Positions 32,509-40,290 of a stretch of 64,000 nt of DNA are shown here, piece after piece (within the stretch, counting starts at the first letter, position 1; each line of letters starts with the position of its first letter). Under the pieces are notes generated by a model. The model saw nothing but the letters and a program-made list of their open reading frames with translations. It was not told where the DNA came from and searched no databases. Where the stretch lies: positions 45,392-109,391 of the forward strand of contig NZ_JAVHXT010000017.1 in the NCBI RefSeq assembly GCF_031119335.1. The letters are read 5' to 3'. This DNA comes from Pedobacter sp. GTDB lineage: Bacteria > Bacteroidota > Bacteroidia > Sphingobacteriales > Sphingobacteriaceae. A program made the position numbers and the translations under genes.

Positions 32509-33018
32509 ATGAAAACAGACAGAGTAAAAATAACGCTCAATGGCATTAAAGCATCCTTAATAATGATGCTGTTGCTGTTATGCGGCACTGTTTTCGCCCA
32601 AAAAACCGATACCACTAAATTTTCTGTAAGACCTAAAGCTAAAGCAGTAAGTCGTATTCCTGTAATTAAAGGCAGCGTACAAACTTACAGGCCTAGTTAC
32701 AACATCAACTCTGGCAGTAACAATACAGACCACGGCACGAAGGGAAAAGATGGAAAAACACTCAATGTTTTAAAAATATATCCAAATCCGGTTGTAGACC
32801 AATTAAACATTAATCTTCGCTTAGAAAAGGAAACCAGTTTGTCTATCAAAATTACTGATTTACTTGGTAATGATATTGTGACCCTTGCTAACGAACGTAT
32901 TCAACATGGCGAGCATACCAAAACCTACAACATGCCTGCTAAACTAAACTCTGGAATTTATTTTCTACGCATTGTAGCGGGTGGAGAGCCTGTAATTAAA
33001 AGGATATCGGTATTGTAA
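32509..33018 (+). CDS. Small T9SS type A sorting-domain protein
   Basis: A 169-residue exported protein made of a signal peptide (IMMLLLLCGTVFAQ), about 70 low-complexity residues (RPKAKAVSRIPVIKGSVQTY, then a Ser/Asn/Gly-rich linker) and a T9SS type A C-terminal domain (LKIYPNPVVDQLNINL, then GIYFLRIVAGGEPVIKRISV). Such a CTD directs passage through T9SS and surface anchoring. The passenger is so short that the CTD is nearly the whole mature protein. ATG 32509 is favoured over the GTG inside the promoter element. Confidence 0.9.
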   Translation: MKTDRVKITLNGIKASLIMMLLLLCGTVFAQKTDTTKFSVRPKAKAVSRIPVIKGSVQTYRPSYNINSGSNNTDHGTKGKDGKTLNVLKIYPNPVVDQLNINLRLEKETSLSIKITDLLGNDIVTLANERIQHGEHTKTYNMPAKLNSGIYFLRIVAGGEPVIKRISVL

Positions 33019-33019
33019 T

Positions 33020-33105
33020 TGGGTTAAGTGTTTAAATCGGTTAATCGTTTGAACTGGTTAACTGAATAAACAATTAACCGATTAACCAAATCAACAACTA
33101 ACCAA
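33020..33105. repeat. GGTTAATCG/CGATTAACC repeat cluster
   Basis: Contains GGTTAATCG, GGTTAACTG, CAATTAACCGATTAACCAA and CAACTAACC words in inverted order. Member of the family at 25968-26073. Confidence 0.65.
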
Positions 33106-33116
33106 AAAAAATACCC

Positions 33117-33124
33117 TATTTTTG
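33117..33124 (+). promoter_or_regulatory. -7 promoter element TATTTTTG
   Basis: Exact TAnnTTTG ending 4 nt before ATG 33129. Confidence 0.55.
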
Positions 33125-33128
33125 CTAT

Positions 33129-33740
33129 ATGAAAATTATTGCAATTGGCAGAAACTACGCCGCACACGCCGCAGAACTTAACAACGCGATCCCTTCAAAA
33201 CCCATCATATTTTTAAAACCCGATACCGCGGTATTAAAAGACAATAAGCCTTTTTACATTCCAGAATTTTCTAACGATGTACATTATGAACTAGAAATAG
33301 TACTTAAAATTTGTAAAGAGGGCAAACATATTGCCGAGAAATTTGCTTCTAACTATTACGAAGAAATTGGTTTGGGTATTGACTTTACAGCAAGAGATAT
33401 CCAAAGCGAGCACAAAGAAAAAGGACTGCCTTGGGAATTAGCAAAAGCGTTTGATAACTCTGCAGTAATCAGCAATTTCTTACCAAAGAACGATTATAAA
33501 GATATGTACGACCTGAGGTTTGAATTGAAGAAAAACGGCGAGAGCAAGCAAAACGGACACACGGCCAACCTTTTATTTTCATTTGAAAAGATCATCTCTT
33601 TTGTGTCGCAATACATCACCTTAAAAAAAGGAGACCTAATTTTCACGGGCACTCCAGAAGGTGTGGGCAAAGTAAACCAAGGCGACAAATTGGAAGCTTG
33701 GCTAGAAGAAAAACAACTACTTAATTTTGATATAAAATAA
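33129..33740 (+). CDS. Fumarylacetoacetate hydrolase (FAH) family protein
   Basis: A 203-residue single-domain FAH fold protein. AIGRNYAAHAAEL at the N terminus, PIIFLKPDTAV, the metal ligands in VHYELEIVLKI (Glu-x-Glu) and the Asp in LGIDFTARDIQ are all present; FTGTPEGVGKV ends the fold. Members act as acylpyruvases, oxaloacetate decarboxylases or hydratases. The substrate is open. An M23 peptidase gene follows 5 bp later and is likely co-transcribed. Confidence 0.93.
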   Translation: MKIIAIGRNYAAHAAELNNAIPSKPIIFLKPDTAVLKDNKPFYIPEFSNDVHYELEIVLKICKEGKHIAEKFASNYYEEIGLGIDFTARDIQSEHKEKGLPWELAKAFDNSAVISNFLPKNDYKDMYDLRFELKKNGESKQNGHTANLLFSFEKIISFVSQYITLKKGDLIFTGTPEGVGKVNQGDKLEAWLEEKQLLNFDIK

Positions 33741-33745
33741 ATTTG

Positions 33746-35467
33746 ATGCGCAATTATATTATTTTCCTTTTATTACTCATTTCAGTTTACACACCTCTAA
33801 AAGCGCAAAAAACATACAGCAACTTCACTTATCCGCTAACAGATTTCCGCTCACCCTTAGATATTGAACCGCCAGCTTTGGCAGGATCTTTTGGAGAATT
33901 GCGTTCTAACCATTTTCACTCTGGGATCGATTTTAGAACCAATCAGCGCATTGGCTATCCAGTTTACGCACCAGCGGATGGTTTCATTTCGAGATTGAGA
34001 GTGCAGAACAGCGGTTTCGGATTGGCTTTATACATTAACCATCCAAACGGTTATACTACGGTTTATGGGCATTTATCGAGGTTTAATCCAAAAATTGCGC
34101 AAATTGTAAAAAACATCCAATACAAAAAAACTTCTTATGAGATAGATGAGTTTCCTTCGGCAGATTTGATACCCGTTAGAAAAGGAGAAGTAATTGCCTA
34201 TACTGGAAATACTGGTAGCTCTGGCGGTCCGCACCTACACTTCGAAATTCGTGATACCAAAACCGAAGCCACAATAAACCCGCAATTGTTGGGCATTAGC
34301 ATATCAGATGACGTTCCTCCGATTATACATGCCATGTATGTCTATCGCCTAAATGGCAAACCTTTTAACGAATTTACGCCAAAGCAATACTTTCAAGTAG
34401 CTGGCGGTAAAGGCATTTACAAGCTTAACCAAGTTAGCACCATCAATTTAAGTGGCGAAGTTGGTTTTGGGATTGTAGTGAACGACAGACACAACGGTGC
34501 TTCTGGTAATAACGGTGCATATTCAATAGAACTAGAAGTTGATGACATTAAAATTTACACCTCTGCTTTGGAAAGATTTACTTTCGATGTAAGCAAAGCC
34601 ATTAATGCTCATATCGATTATCCAACCTATCTCCGTACGAAACAAAGCATCCAAAAAAGTTTTGTAGACCCAGGAAATCCTTTACCTATCTATTTCAATT
34701 TGGTGAACAATGGTCGTATCAACTTTAATGACGGAAAAACGCACAAAGTGAAATATACCATTAGCGATGCGAGGGGCAATAAAACTACTTTAGCGTTTAA
34801 TGTATTTGCTGACCCAAAAGCTGTGATCAACACACCGGAACCTCCAATAGGAACCAACTTCAGCTACAATAAACAAAATGAGTTTAACCAAGAGGATGTA
34901 AAGGTTATTCTACCGAAAGGCACGCTGTACAACGATTTCAATTTTCAGTACAAGAAGACAGCAAAGCCGCAGCAGAATGCCTTTTCCGAGATTCACCACA
35001 TCCACAATAACCTCACGCCATTACACACAGGTTTTGAGCTTTGGATAAAAGCAGACAGTTCGATCATCAAGCACCAAAGCAAAGCCTTAATTGTAAGCAG
35101 TAGTCGTTCTTCTCAAGGAGGATATTTTGAAAACGGTTGGGTAAAAGCTAAGCCTCGTAACTTCGGCAGTTTTTTCATCGCCATTGATACTATCGCACCA
35201 AACATTGTCCCAGTAAATATCGCCAATGGCAAAAACATGGCCGGCCTAAGCAAAATGAATTTCAGGATCAGCGATAATTTATCAGGCATTAAGAGCTTTA
35301 ATGGCTATATTGATGGCAAATGGGTGTTAATGGAATTTGACACAAAAACGGCCAACCTTTGGCATACTTTCGACGAAAGAACTCCCGTAGGTAAACATAC
35401 TTTTGAGTTGCTTGTTGTTGACATGAAGGACAATACCAAAAGATACGCAATAGAATTTTATAAATAA
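33746..35467 (+). CDS. M23-family metallopeptidase
   Basis: A 573-residue exported peptidase-like protein with a signal peptide (MRNYIIFLLLLISVYTPLKA). The LytM/M23 domain spans roughly residues 45-190: HSGIDFRT (HxxxD) and GPHLHFEIRD (HxH) are the zinc ligands, so it is likely active on peptide cross-links. The remaining 370 residues are beta-rich and unassigned, with Ig-like strands (GKHTFELLVVDMKDNTKRY). It probably acts in the periplasm on peptidoglycan. ATG 33746 is used; a TTG precedes it. Confidence 0.92.
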   Translation: MRNYIIFLLLLISVYTPLKAQKTYSNFTYPLTDFRSPLDIEPPALAGSFGELRSNHFHSGIDFRTNQRIGYPVYAPADGFISRLRVQNSGFGLALYINHPNGYTTVYGHLSRFNPKIAQIVKNIQYKKTSYEIDEFPSADLIPVRKGEVIAYTGNTGSSGGPHLHFEIRDTKTEATINPQLLGISISDDVPPIIHAMYVYRLNGKPFNEFTPKQYFQVAGGKGIYKLNQVSTINLSGEVGFGIVVNDRHNGASGNNGAYSIELEVDDIKIYTSALERFTFDVSKAINAHIDYPTYLRTKQSIQKSFVDPGNPLPIYFNLVNNGRINFNDGKTHKVKYTISDARGNKTTLAFNVFADPKAVINTPEPPIGTNFSYNKQNEFNQEDVKVILPKGTLYNDFNFQYKKTAKPQQNAFSEIHHIHNNLTPLHTGFELWIKADSSIIKHQSKALIVSSSRSSQGGYFENGWVKAKPRNFGSFFIAIDTIAPNIVPVNIANGKNMAGLSKMNFRISDNLSGIKSFNGYIDGKWVLMEFDTKTANLWHTFDERTPVGKHTFELLVVDMKDNTKRYAIEFYK

Positions 35468-35545
35468 TTGTTTGATCGATTAATCGCAAAACTGGTTAAT
35501 CGATTTGTACAGTTAACCGATTATACTTTATAAAACAGTTAACCA
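35468..35545. repeat. GGTTAATCG/AGTTAACC repeat cluster
   Basis: TTAATCGCAAAACTGGTTAATCG is followed by CAGTTAACCGATT and CAGTTAACC. Same family as 25968-26073, placed directly ahead of bcp. Confidence 0.6.
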
Positions 35546-35547
35546 AA

Positions 35548-36009
35548 ATGAGCACATTACAAGAAGGCAGCAAAGCACCAGCTTTTACTGCAAAAGACCA
35601 AAATGGCAATACCGTTACTTTAGAGCAATTTAAAGGCAAAAAAGTAGTGCTATATTTTTATCCAAAGGATGACACGCCAGGCTGTACCGCAGAAGCTTGC
35701 GATTTTAGAGATAACTACCAAGGTTTACAAGCTAAAGGTATTGAAGTACTTGGTGTAAGCGTAGATGATGAAAAATCGCATCAGAAATTTATTACCAAAC
35801 ACAGCTTGCCTTTTACTTTATTGGCAGATACCGACAAGCAAATTGTAGAAGCCTATGGCGTTTGGGGCGAGAAAAACATGTATGGAAAAAAATATATGGG
35901 TACTAACCGAGCTACTTTTGTAATAGATGAAGAAGGCAACATTGCGCATATCATTAAAAAAGTAGACACCAAAAATTCTACAGCGCAGGTGCTAGAGTTG
36001 TTGGGTTAA
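35548..36009 (+). CDS. bcp: Thioredoxin-dependent thiol peroxidase (Bcp/PrxQ)
   Basis: A 153-residue peroxiredoxin of the BCP/PrxQ group, which reduces peroxides using thioredoxin. PGCTAEACDFRD holds the peroxidatic Cys and a resolving Cys five residues on, the PrxQ arrangement. YFYPKDDTP precedes it and MGTNRATFVID follows. Cytoplasmic. A repeat-type palindrome follows and may end the transcript. Confidence 0.96.
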   Translation: MSTLQEGSKAPAFTAKDQNGNTVTLEQFKGKKVVLYFYPKDDTPGCTAEACDFRDNYQGLQAKGIEVLGVSVDDEKSHQKFITKHSLPFTLLADTDKQIVEAYGVWGEKNMYGKKYMGTNRATFVIDEEGNIAHIIKKVDTKNSTAQVLELLG

Positions 36010-36024
36010 AATCAAACTGCTATG

Positions 36025-36057
36025 AAACTTACGAAGTTTTTGAAACTTCGTAAGTTT
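36025..36057. repeat. Palindrome AAACTTACGAAGTTT, second copy of the family
   Basis: Arms at 36025-36039 and 36043-36057 pair perfectly around TTG. The core CTTACGAAGTTT is shared with the palindrome at 7281-7312; both lie 8-16 bp past a plus-strand stop codon. Confidence 0.8.
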
Positions 36058-36078
36058 TAACTAGGCAACACACCGCAT

Positions 36079-36111
36079 AAAAAAATCCTTTCCAAAAATC
36101 GAAAAGGATTT
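36079..36111 (-). terminator. Terminator of the collagen/T9SS operon
   Basis: Minus strand: AAATCCTTT (36111-36103) pairs with AAAGGATTT (36091-36083) around an 11-nt loop, followed by a T run. It starts 23 bp past the PorE-like stop codon, at the end of the four-gene operon. Confidence 0.75.
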
Positions 36112-36133
36112 ACAATAGGTTATTGTGTGTTGA

Positions 36134-38107
36134 TTAGTTCATTTGATGTTTAGTTACTTTTGCCATAGCTACAACCGGCGTCACTTTCACAATTTTAAAC
36201 TCTGTACGTCTGTTCAATTGATGTTGCGCTTCGGTACATTTAACGCCATCACTACACTCGTTCAGTAGCTCTGTTTCACCCTTGCCTATGGCGCTTAAAC
36301 GATCTGCAGGTACACCTTTGTTAATTAAATAATCCATAGCGCTTGTAGCTCGTTTTTCAGACAAGATCTGATTGTACGCAGCGGTACCTCTTGCATCTGT
36401 ATGCGCTACCAATTCCATGCGCACATTCTGCATGCTGGCCATAAAATCGTTCACTTTATCCAAATCAGAAATGGCGTCTCTTCTGATATTCCATTTGTTG
36501 AAATCGTAGAAGATGTTGTTGAGTTTTACCGTAAATACATCTTTAGAACGCTCTAGCTCAAACTTAATATCGTAAACCGTAGACTGATTAATACCCTTAG
36601 TAGATATTTCTCCAGATTGTGTGGTAAAATATTGCTGTGGGTTACCTTTTACGATGTAGTCTGTTTCCTTTTCTAAGGTGAATGCAAACTTACCTTGCGC
36701 ATCAGAGAAAACCTTAGTCTCTGTGCCATTACCTTTGTTAATCAATAAAACTTCTAAACCAGCAATCGGTGCATTGGTTCCTTTTTCTACCACAGATCCG
36801 TTTACCGCATAAATTTGCGATTTCGGCTCAGCTTTGATACCAGTCGTAAATCTGTAAATATCGTCTAGTCCTACACCTCCGTTTCTATTGCTCGATAAAT
36901 ATCCAGTTTTTAAATCGTTGTTAAATAAAATACCAAAATCGTCTTTTGGAGAATTAAGCGGTGCTCTTAAGTTTTCTACCTCCTTGAAGTTGTTTTTACT
37001 ACCAACAGCAGAAAATACATCTAAGCCTCCCATGCCAATATGGCCTTTAGAAGCGAAGTAGAACTTACCATCTTGCCTAACGGTAGGGAAAACATCATCT
37101 TGTGGAGTATTCACCTGATCGCCACAATTTAAAGGTTTAGACCACGTGCCGTTTGGCAATTTCTCACTGTAGTACAAATCCATTCCTCCTAAACCACCAG
37201 GCATATCAGAAGCGAAATACAATACCTTACCATCTGGAGATAAAGCCGGATGTTGAACAGAAAACAAACCTTCTTCATTAAACGGCAATTTCTCTTTCGC
37301 TACCCACTCATCGCCTTTCTTCACAGCTACCAACAAATATTGTTTACCAGTGTCGCCAATCTTCATTTTTTTATTGGCAGACATTACCGCTCTAGTGAAA
37401 ATAACCGTATCCAAGCTTGGATAAACAGCAAGAGGTCCGCTATGAAAACCTTTATTGATTGTTCCTTTTAGAATATCTACTTGTTTAGATGAAGCAGAAG
37501 CACTATAGATTTTTAAGTATGGATTGCCAGTCCAACCGTAAATTTCTTCACCTTTTTTATTTTTTTGCCATCTATCTGAAATAAGGATGATATTTGATCC
37601 AAATCTCGCTGGGCTGAAATCAGAATTTTCGGAATTGAAACCTATTTCATTTTCTAATTGTGCACCAATGTCTGGGTTTTCTGACCATGTTTTAGCCACA
37701 CTGCAAATATTAGCTTGCTTTTCAGCTTCTTTAGCTTGCGCTGGATTTTTCTGGCCCCAAGCAATAAAATTTGCAGCAGCTTCATCAAATTTTCCGTTTT
37801 GCTTTAACGCTTCTGCCAAATAAAGATAGTTCTCCGCAGCAGCATCGGTATAACCAATCGTTTTTTTGTACCAAACTTCGGCGGCTTCTGTATTATTGAT
37901 AAAACGATAGCAATTGGCAATTTTCTGAGCAACTTCCATGTTTGGATTAGCCTTCATGATTTTTTCGTAAATCTCTAAGGCATATTTGTAATCGAGTTGC
38001 TTATAAAGTTTATCAGCTTCCTTAATATCATCAGAGAAAAGTACGGAAGGCAGTAGATAAATACACAAGAAAAGAGTAAGAACCCTGAAAAACTTTTTTA
38101 ATCTCAT
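36134..38107 (-). CDS. PorE-like protein: TPR, PD40 propeller, regulatory-like domain, OmpA
   Basis: A 657-residue envelope protein. After a signal peptide (LTLFLCIYLLPSVLF) come TPR-like helices (ADKLYKQLDYKYALEIYEKI, residues 30-130), a PD40/WD40-like propeller (HPALSPDGKVLYFASD and DDVFPTVRQDGKFYFASKG, about 150-410), a carboxypeptidase-regulatory-like segment (AVNGSVVEKGTNAPIAGLEV, about 430-515) and an OmpA C-terminal domain (MELVAHTDARGTAAYNQILS, then LNRRTEFKI). That order matches T9SS PorE, which anchors the system to peptidoglycan. It is last in an operon with a PorP/SprF-like protein. Because such paralogues exist outside the core T9SS locus, this may be a dedicated copy. Confidence 0.9.
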   Translation of the reverse strand: MRLKKFFRVLTLFLCIYLLPSVLFSDDIKEADKLYKQLDYKYALEIYEKIMKANPNMEVAQKIANCYRFINNTEAAEVWYKKTIGYTDAAAENYLYLAEALKQNGKFDEAAANFIAWGQKNPAQAKEAEKQANICSVAKTWSENPDIGAQLENEIGFNSENSDFSPARFGSNIILISDRWQKNKKGEEIYGWTGNPYLKIYSASASSKQVDILKGTINKGFHSGPLAVYPSLDTVIFTRAVMSANKKMKIGDTGKQYLLVAVKKGDEWVAKEKLPFNEEGLFSVQHPALSPDGKVLYFASDMPGGLGGMDLYYSEKLPNGTWSKPLNCGDQVNTPQDDVFPTVRQDGKFYFASKGHIGMGGLDVFSAVGSKNNFKEVENLRAPLNSPKDDFGILFNNDLKTGYLSSNRNGGVGLDDIYRFTTGIKAEPKSQIYAVNGSVVEKGTNAPIAGLEVLLINKGNGTETKVFSDAQGKFAFTLEKETDYIVKGNPQQYFTTQSGEISTKGINQSTVYDIKFELERSKDVFTVKLNNIFYDFNKWNIRRDAISDLDKVNDFMASMQNVRMELVAHTDARGTAAYNQILSEKRATSAMDYLINKGVPADRLSAIGKGETELLNECSDGVKCTEAQHQLNRRTEFKIVKVTPVVAMAKVTKHQMN

Positions 38108-38119
38108 AGAAACTCTGCG

Positions 38120-39097
38120 TTAAAAATACCGCGGAGTAGTTAAAGCACTGTTTCTGTAGTTTTTATTTCCAATAGTGAAGCCCAATGATATTTCATGGCT
38201 TCCAGATGAGTACGACTTTAGGCCAGACAAGCTATAGTCGTAAGCATACCCAATGCGAAACTGTTTTGCAACAAAAACCTCAACTAATCCAACAAGCGAA
38301 TTTTGTTGAAAAGTTGGATTTAAATTGTTAGTATTTTTCCACATATCAACACCCACCCTATAAGACCCTCCAAGCCAGAGCACGTCCTTAAACAAAAAAG
38401 ATGCGTTTAAATCCAAATTACCCATACTTTGAGGGTCATCACGTAGCATAACTGAGGGTTTCATTTTAACATCTTCATTAACATTTATTATCGCTCCCGC
38501 TGTTAAGAAAATGTGGATAGGTGGCAAAATCACGAACCTAGCCTGCTGATTATTTTTGTTAAGTGCCGTAGTTAACAAGTTATTTGCCGAAAGACCAGCG
38601 TAAAATACATCGTCGCTGTAATGTATACCCAATTTGGCATCGGGTGATAGATAGTTTTGCGTACCACTAAAAGTAGCATCGGTTATATCTCCAACAATAG
38701 CCTTATCGCTATTTAAAGAGAATTGTATAGCCCCTACACCTACACCAAAACTTAAACGGCCTTCTTGCCCTACCGGTAACCGATAAGCGTAATTAGCCAT
38801 GATAGCCGTTTGCCCCTGGATACCAACCCTATCGTTTAAAATAGATAGACCTAAGCCTACATTTTTATTGTTAAAAAAAGCGCCATCGGCTATTAAAGAT
38901 TGCGTTGTTGGTGCTCCTTTTATACCCACCCATTGATTACGGCTCAATAAGTTGATGTTAATATCTTCCTTATAACCTGCGTATGCTGGATTGACCAACA
39001 AATTATTGAACATATATTGGCTATAAGTTACCTCATTTTGCGCCATTGCAGCAAAAGGGCAAACAACAATTAAAAGCTGAAACAAAAACTTTTTCAT
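38120..39097 (-). CDS. PorP/SprF-family T9SS membrane protein
   Basis: A 325-residue outer-membrane protein of the PorP/SprF family. The mature N terminus VTYSQYMFNNLLVNPAYAG is the family hallmark; NQWVGIKGAPTTQSLIADG and the C-terminal RIGYAYDYSLSGLKSYSSG with GSHEISLGF follow. SprF is needed for surface delivery of the giant adhesin SprB, and family members usually sit beside the type B CTD protein they serve. Here the neighbour 3 bp upstream is such a protein, so a pair is likely. It lies 12 bp before the PorE-like gene. Confidence 0.94.
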   Translation of the reverse strand: MKKFLFQLLIVVCPFAAMAQNEVTYSQYMFNNLLVNPAYAGYKEDININLLSRNQWVGIKGAPTTQSLIADGAFFNNKNVGLGLSILNDRVGIQGQTAIMANYAYRLPVGQEGRLSFGVGVGAIQFSLNSDKAIVGDITDATFSGTQNYLSPDAKLGIHYSDDVFYAGLSANNLLTTALNKNNQQARFVILPPIHIFLTAGAIINVNEDVKMKPSVMLRDDPQSMGNLDLNASFLFKDVLWLGGSYRVGVDMWKNTNNLNPTFQQNSLVGLVEVFVAKQFRIGYAYDYSLSGLKSYSSGSHEISLGFTIGNKNYRNSALTTPRYF

Positions 39098-39100
39098 TGC

Positions 39101-40288
39101 CTAATTTTTAACCATGGTAATTGAACCTTTAAAATATTGATCTGTTCCATCAATCTTTACTCTCAGAATGTAGATATAAGTTCCAGACGCTACATTCTGG
39201 CCATCCCAATATTTAGATGAATTATAGCTATTCATTCTGTAAACCAAATTTCCAGAACGGTCGAAAATCTTCAAATCGTTATCAGGAAAAGCATCAATAT
39301 TTTTCACTTCCCAAGTATCATTCTTTCCATCGCCATCGGGAGAAAAAGCATTGTATAACTCTAATGGACTAGCATTTGTAACTTGAGCGAGTGCAAAGGC
39401 TACGCTGCTTCCCAACGCCAAATCTGCATTTTGATGATATAAAGCCTGGGTTAACCCAGGAGCAATTGCAGCATTACTTTTATTAGGAACAGATGTCGCT
39501 TTATCCCATATCGTATTTCTCGTCCAGCGTGCTAAATTGTTGTACTTCTCTGTTGCCGATGTATGGAAGGTTAGATCTATTCCTCCAGTACCTTTTAATC
39601 TATTGATGACATGATAGAAGGCATCATTAATTTCGCCTACCGAATTGGTCTTGCTCAATCTGCTATAGCCCCCAGAGCTAGGGTCTTTATCTAAAAAAGA
39701 CATCGCTATCGTATTGGCATCTTTTGGTTTCACGGTAACAAAACGTAAGAGGTTGGCACTTACACCAAGAGGAAAAACATAATCTTCACCTGCTTTAGTG
39801 TACCGCACCAGTGAACCATCACTACCTAAACTTGTATTGATAAATCCTGTGTTTCTAAACAAAGAAAGCGGATTGTCGTTCATTACGGTAATAGCTTCTG
39901 GAATTACAGCCTGAATTTCGGCGTCATCAATATCTAAAGAAAGCCTTGCTATCAATTGAGCTTTTGCGTAAAAAATGCCGTTGCCCTTAAAAATCAAATG
40001 GGGAAATAATGTAGGATTTCCGCCAAATGAGCTTGCCTTTGAATTAAAAATTACAGTTCCTGAAGATTTGGTATCGAAAACTGGATTTTTACTTTTGTTA
40101 CTCCAATCTCCTTTTACAACTATTTCACCATTATTTACTACATCACCATCTTTATGAACATAATTACCGCTCACAGTAAGCTGAGCGTTTTTATCCACAA
40201 AAAGTACAGTTCCATTATTTACAAGTTGCCCAAATAGAGAACTTGTACAAATACTTAAAATACTAACGAAGTAAAAACCTACTCTCAT
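39101..40288 (-). CDS. T9SS type B sorting-domain surface protein
   Basis: A 395-residue exported protein with a signal peptide (ending about TSSLFGQ). The middle is beta-rich and unassigned (VNNGEIVVKGDWSNKSKNP, DGSLVRYTKAGEDYVFPLG). The C-terminal 90 residues are a type B (gliding-motility-associated) sorting domain: NAFSPDGDGKNDTWEVKNI, then KIFDRSGNLVYR and GTYIYILRV. It would be exported through T9SS and held at the surface. Its place between a collagen-like protein (2 bp upstream) and PorP/SprF suggests it is the cargo of the latter, and possibly the base or partner of the collagen fibre. Confidence 0.92.
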   Translation of the reverse strand: MRVGFYFVSILSICTSSLFGQLVNNGTVLFVDKNAQLTVSGNYVHKDGDVVNNGEIVVKGDWSNKSKNPVFDTKSSGTVIFNSKASSFGGNPTLFPHLIFKGNGIFYAKAQLIARLSLDIDDAEIQAVIPEAITVMNDNPLSLFRNTGFINTSLGSDGSLVRYTKAGEDYVFPLGVSANLLRFVTVKPKDANTIAMSFLDKDPSSGGYSRLSKTNSVGEINDAFYHVINRLKGTGGIDLTFHTSATEKYNNLARWTRNTIWDKATSVPNKSNAAIAPGLTQALYHQNADLALGSSVAFALAQVTNASPLELYNAFSPDGDGKNDTWEVKNIDAFPDNDLKIFDRSGNLVYRMNSYNSSKYWDGQNVASGTYIYILRVKIDGTDQYFKGSITMVKN

Positions 40289-40290
40289 AG

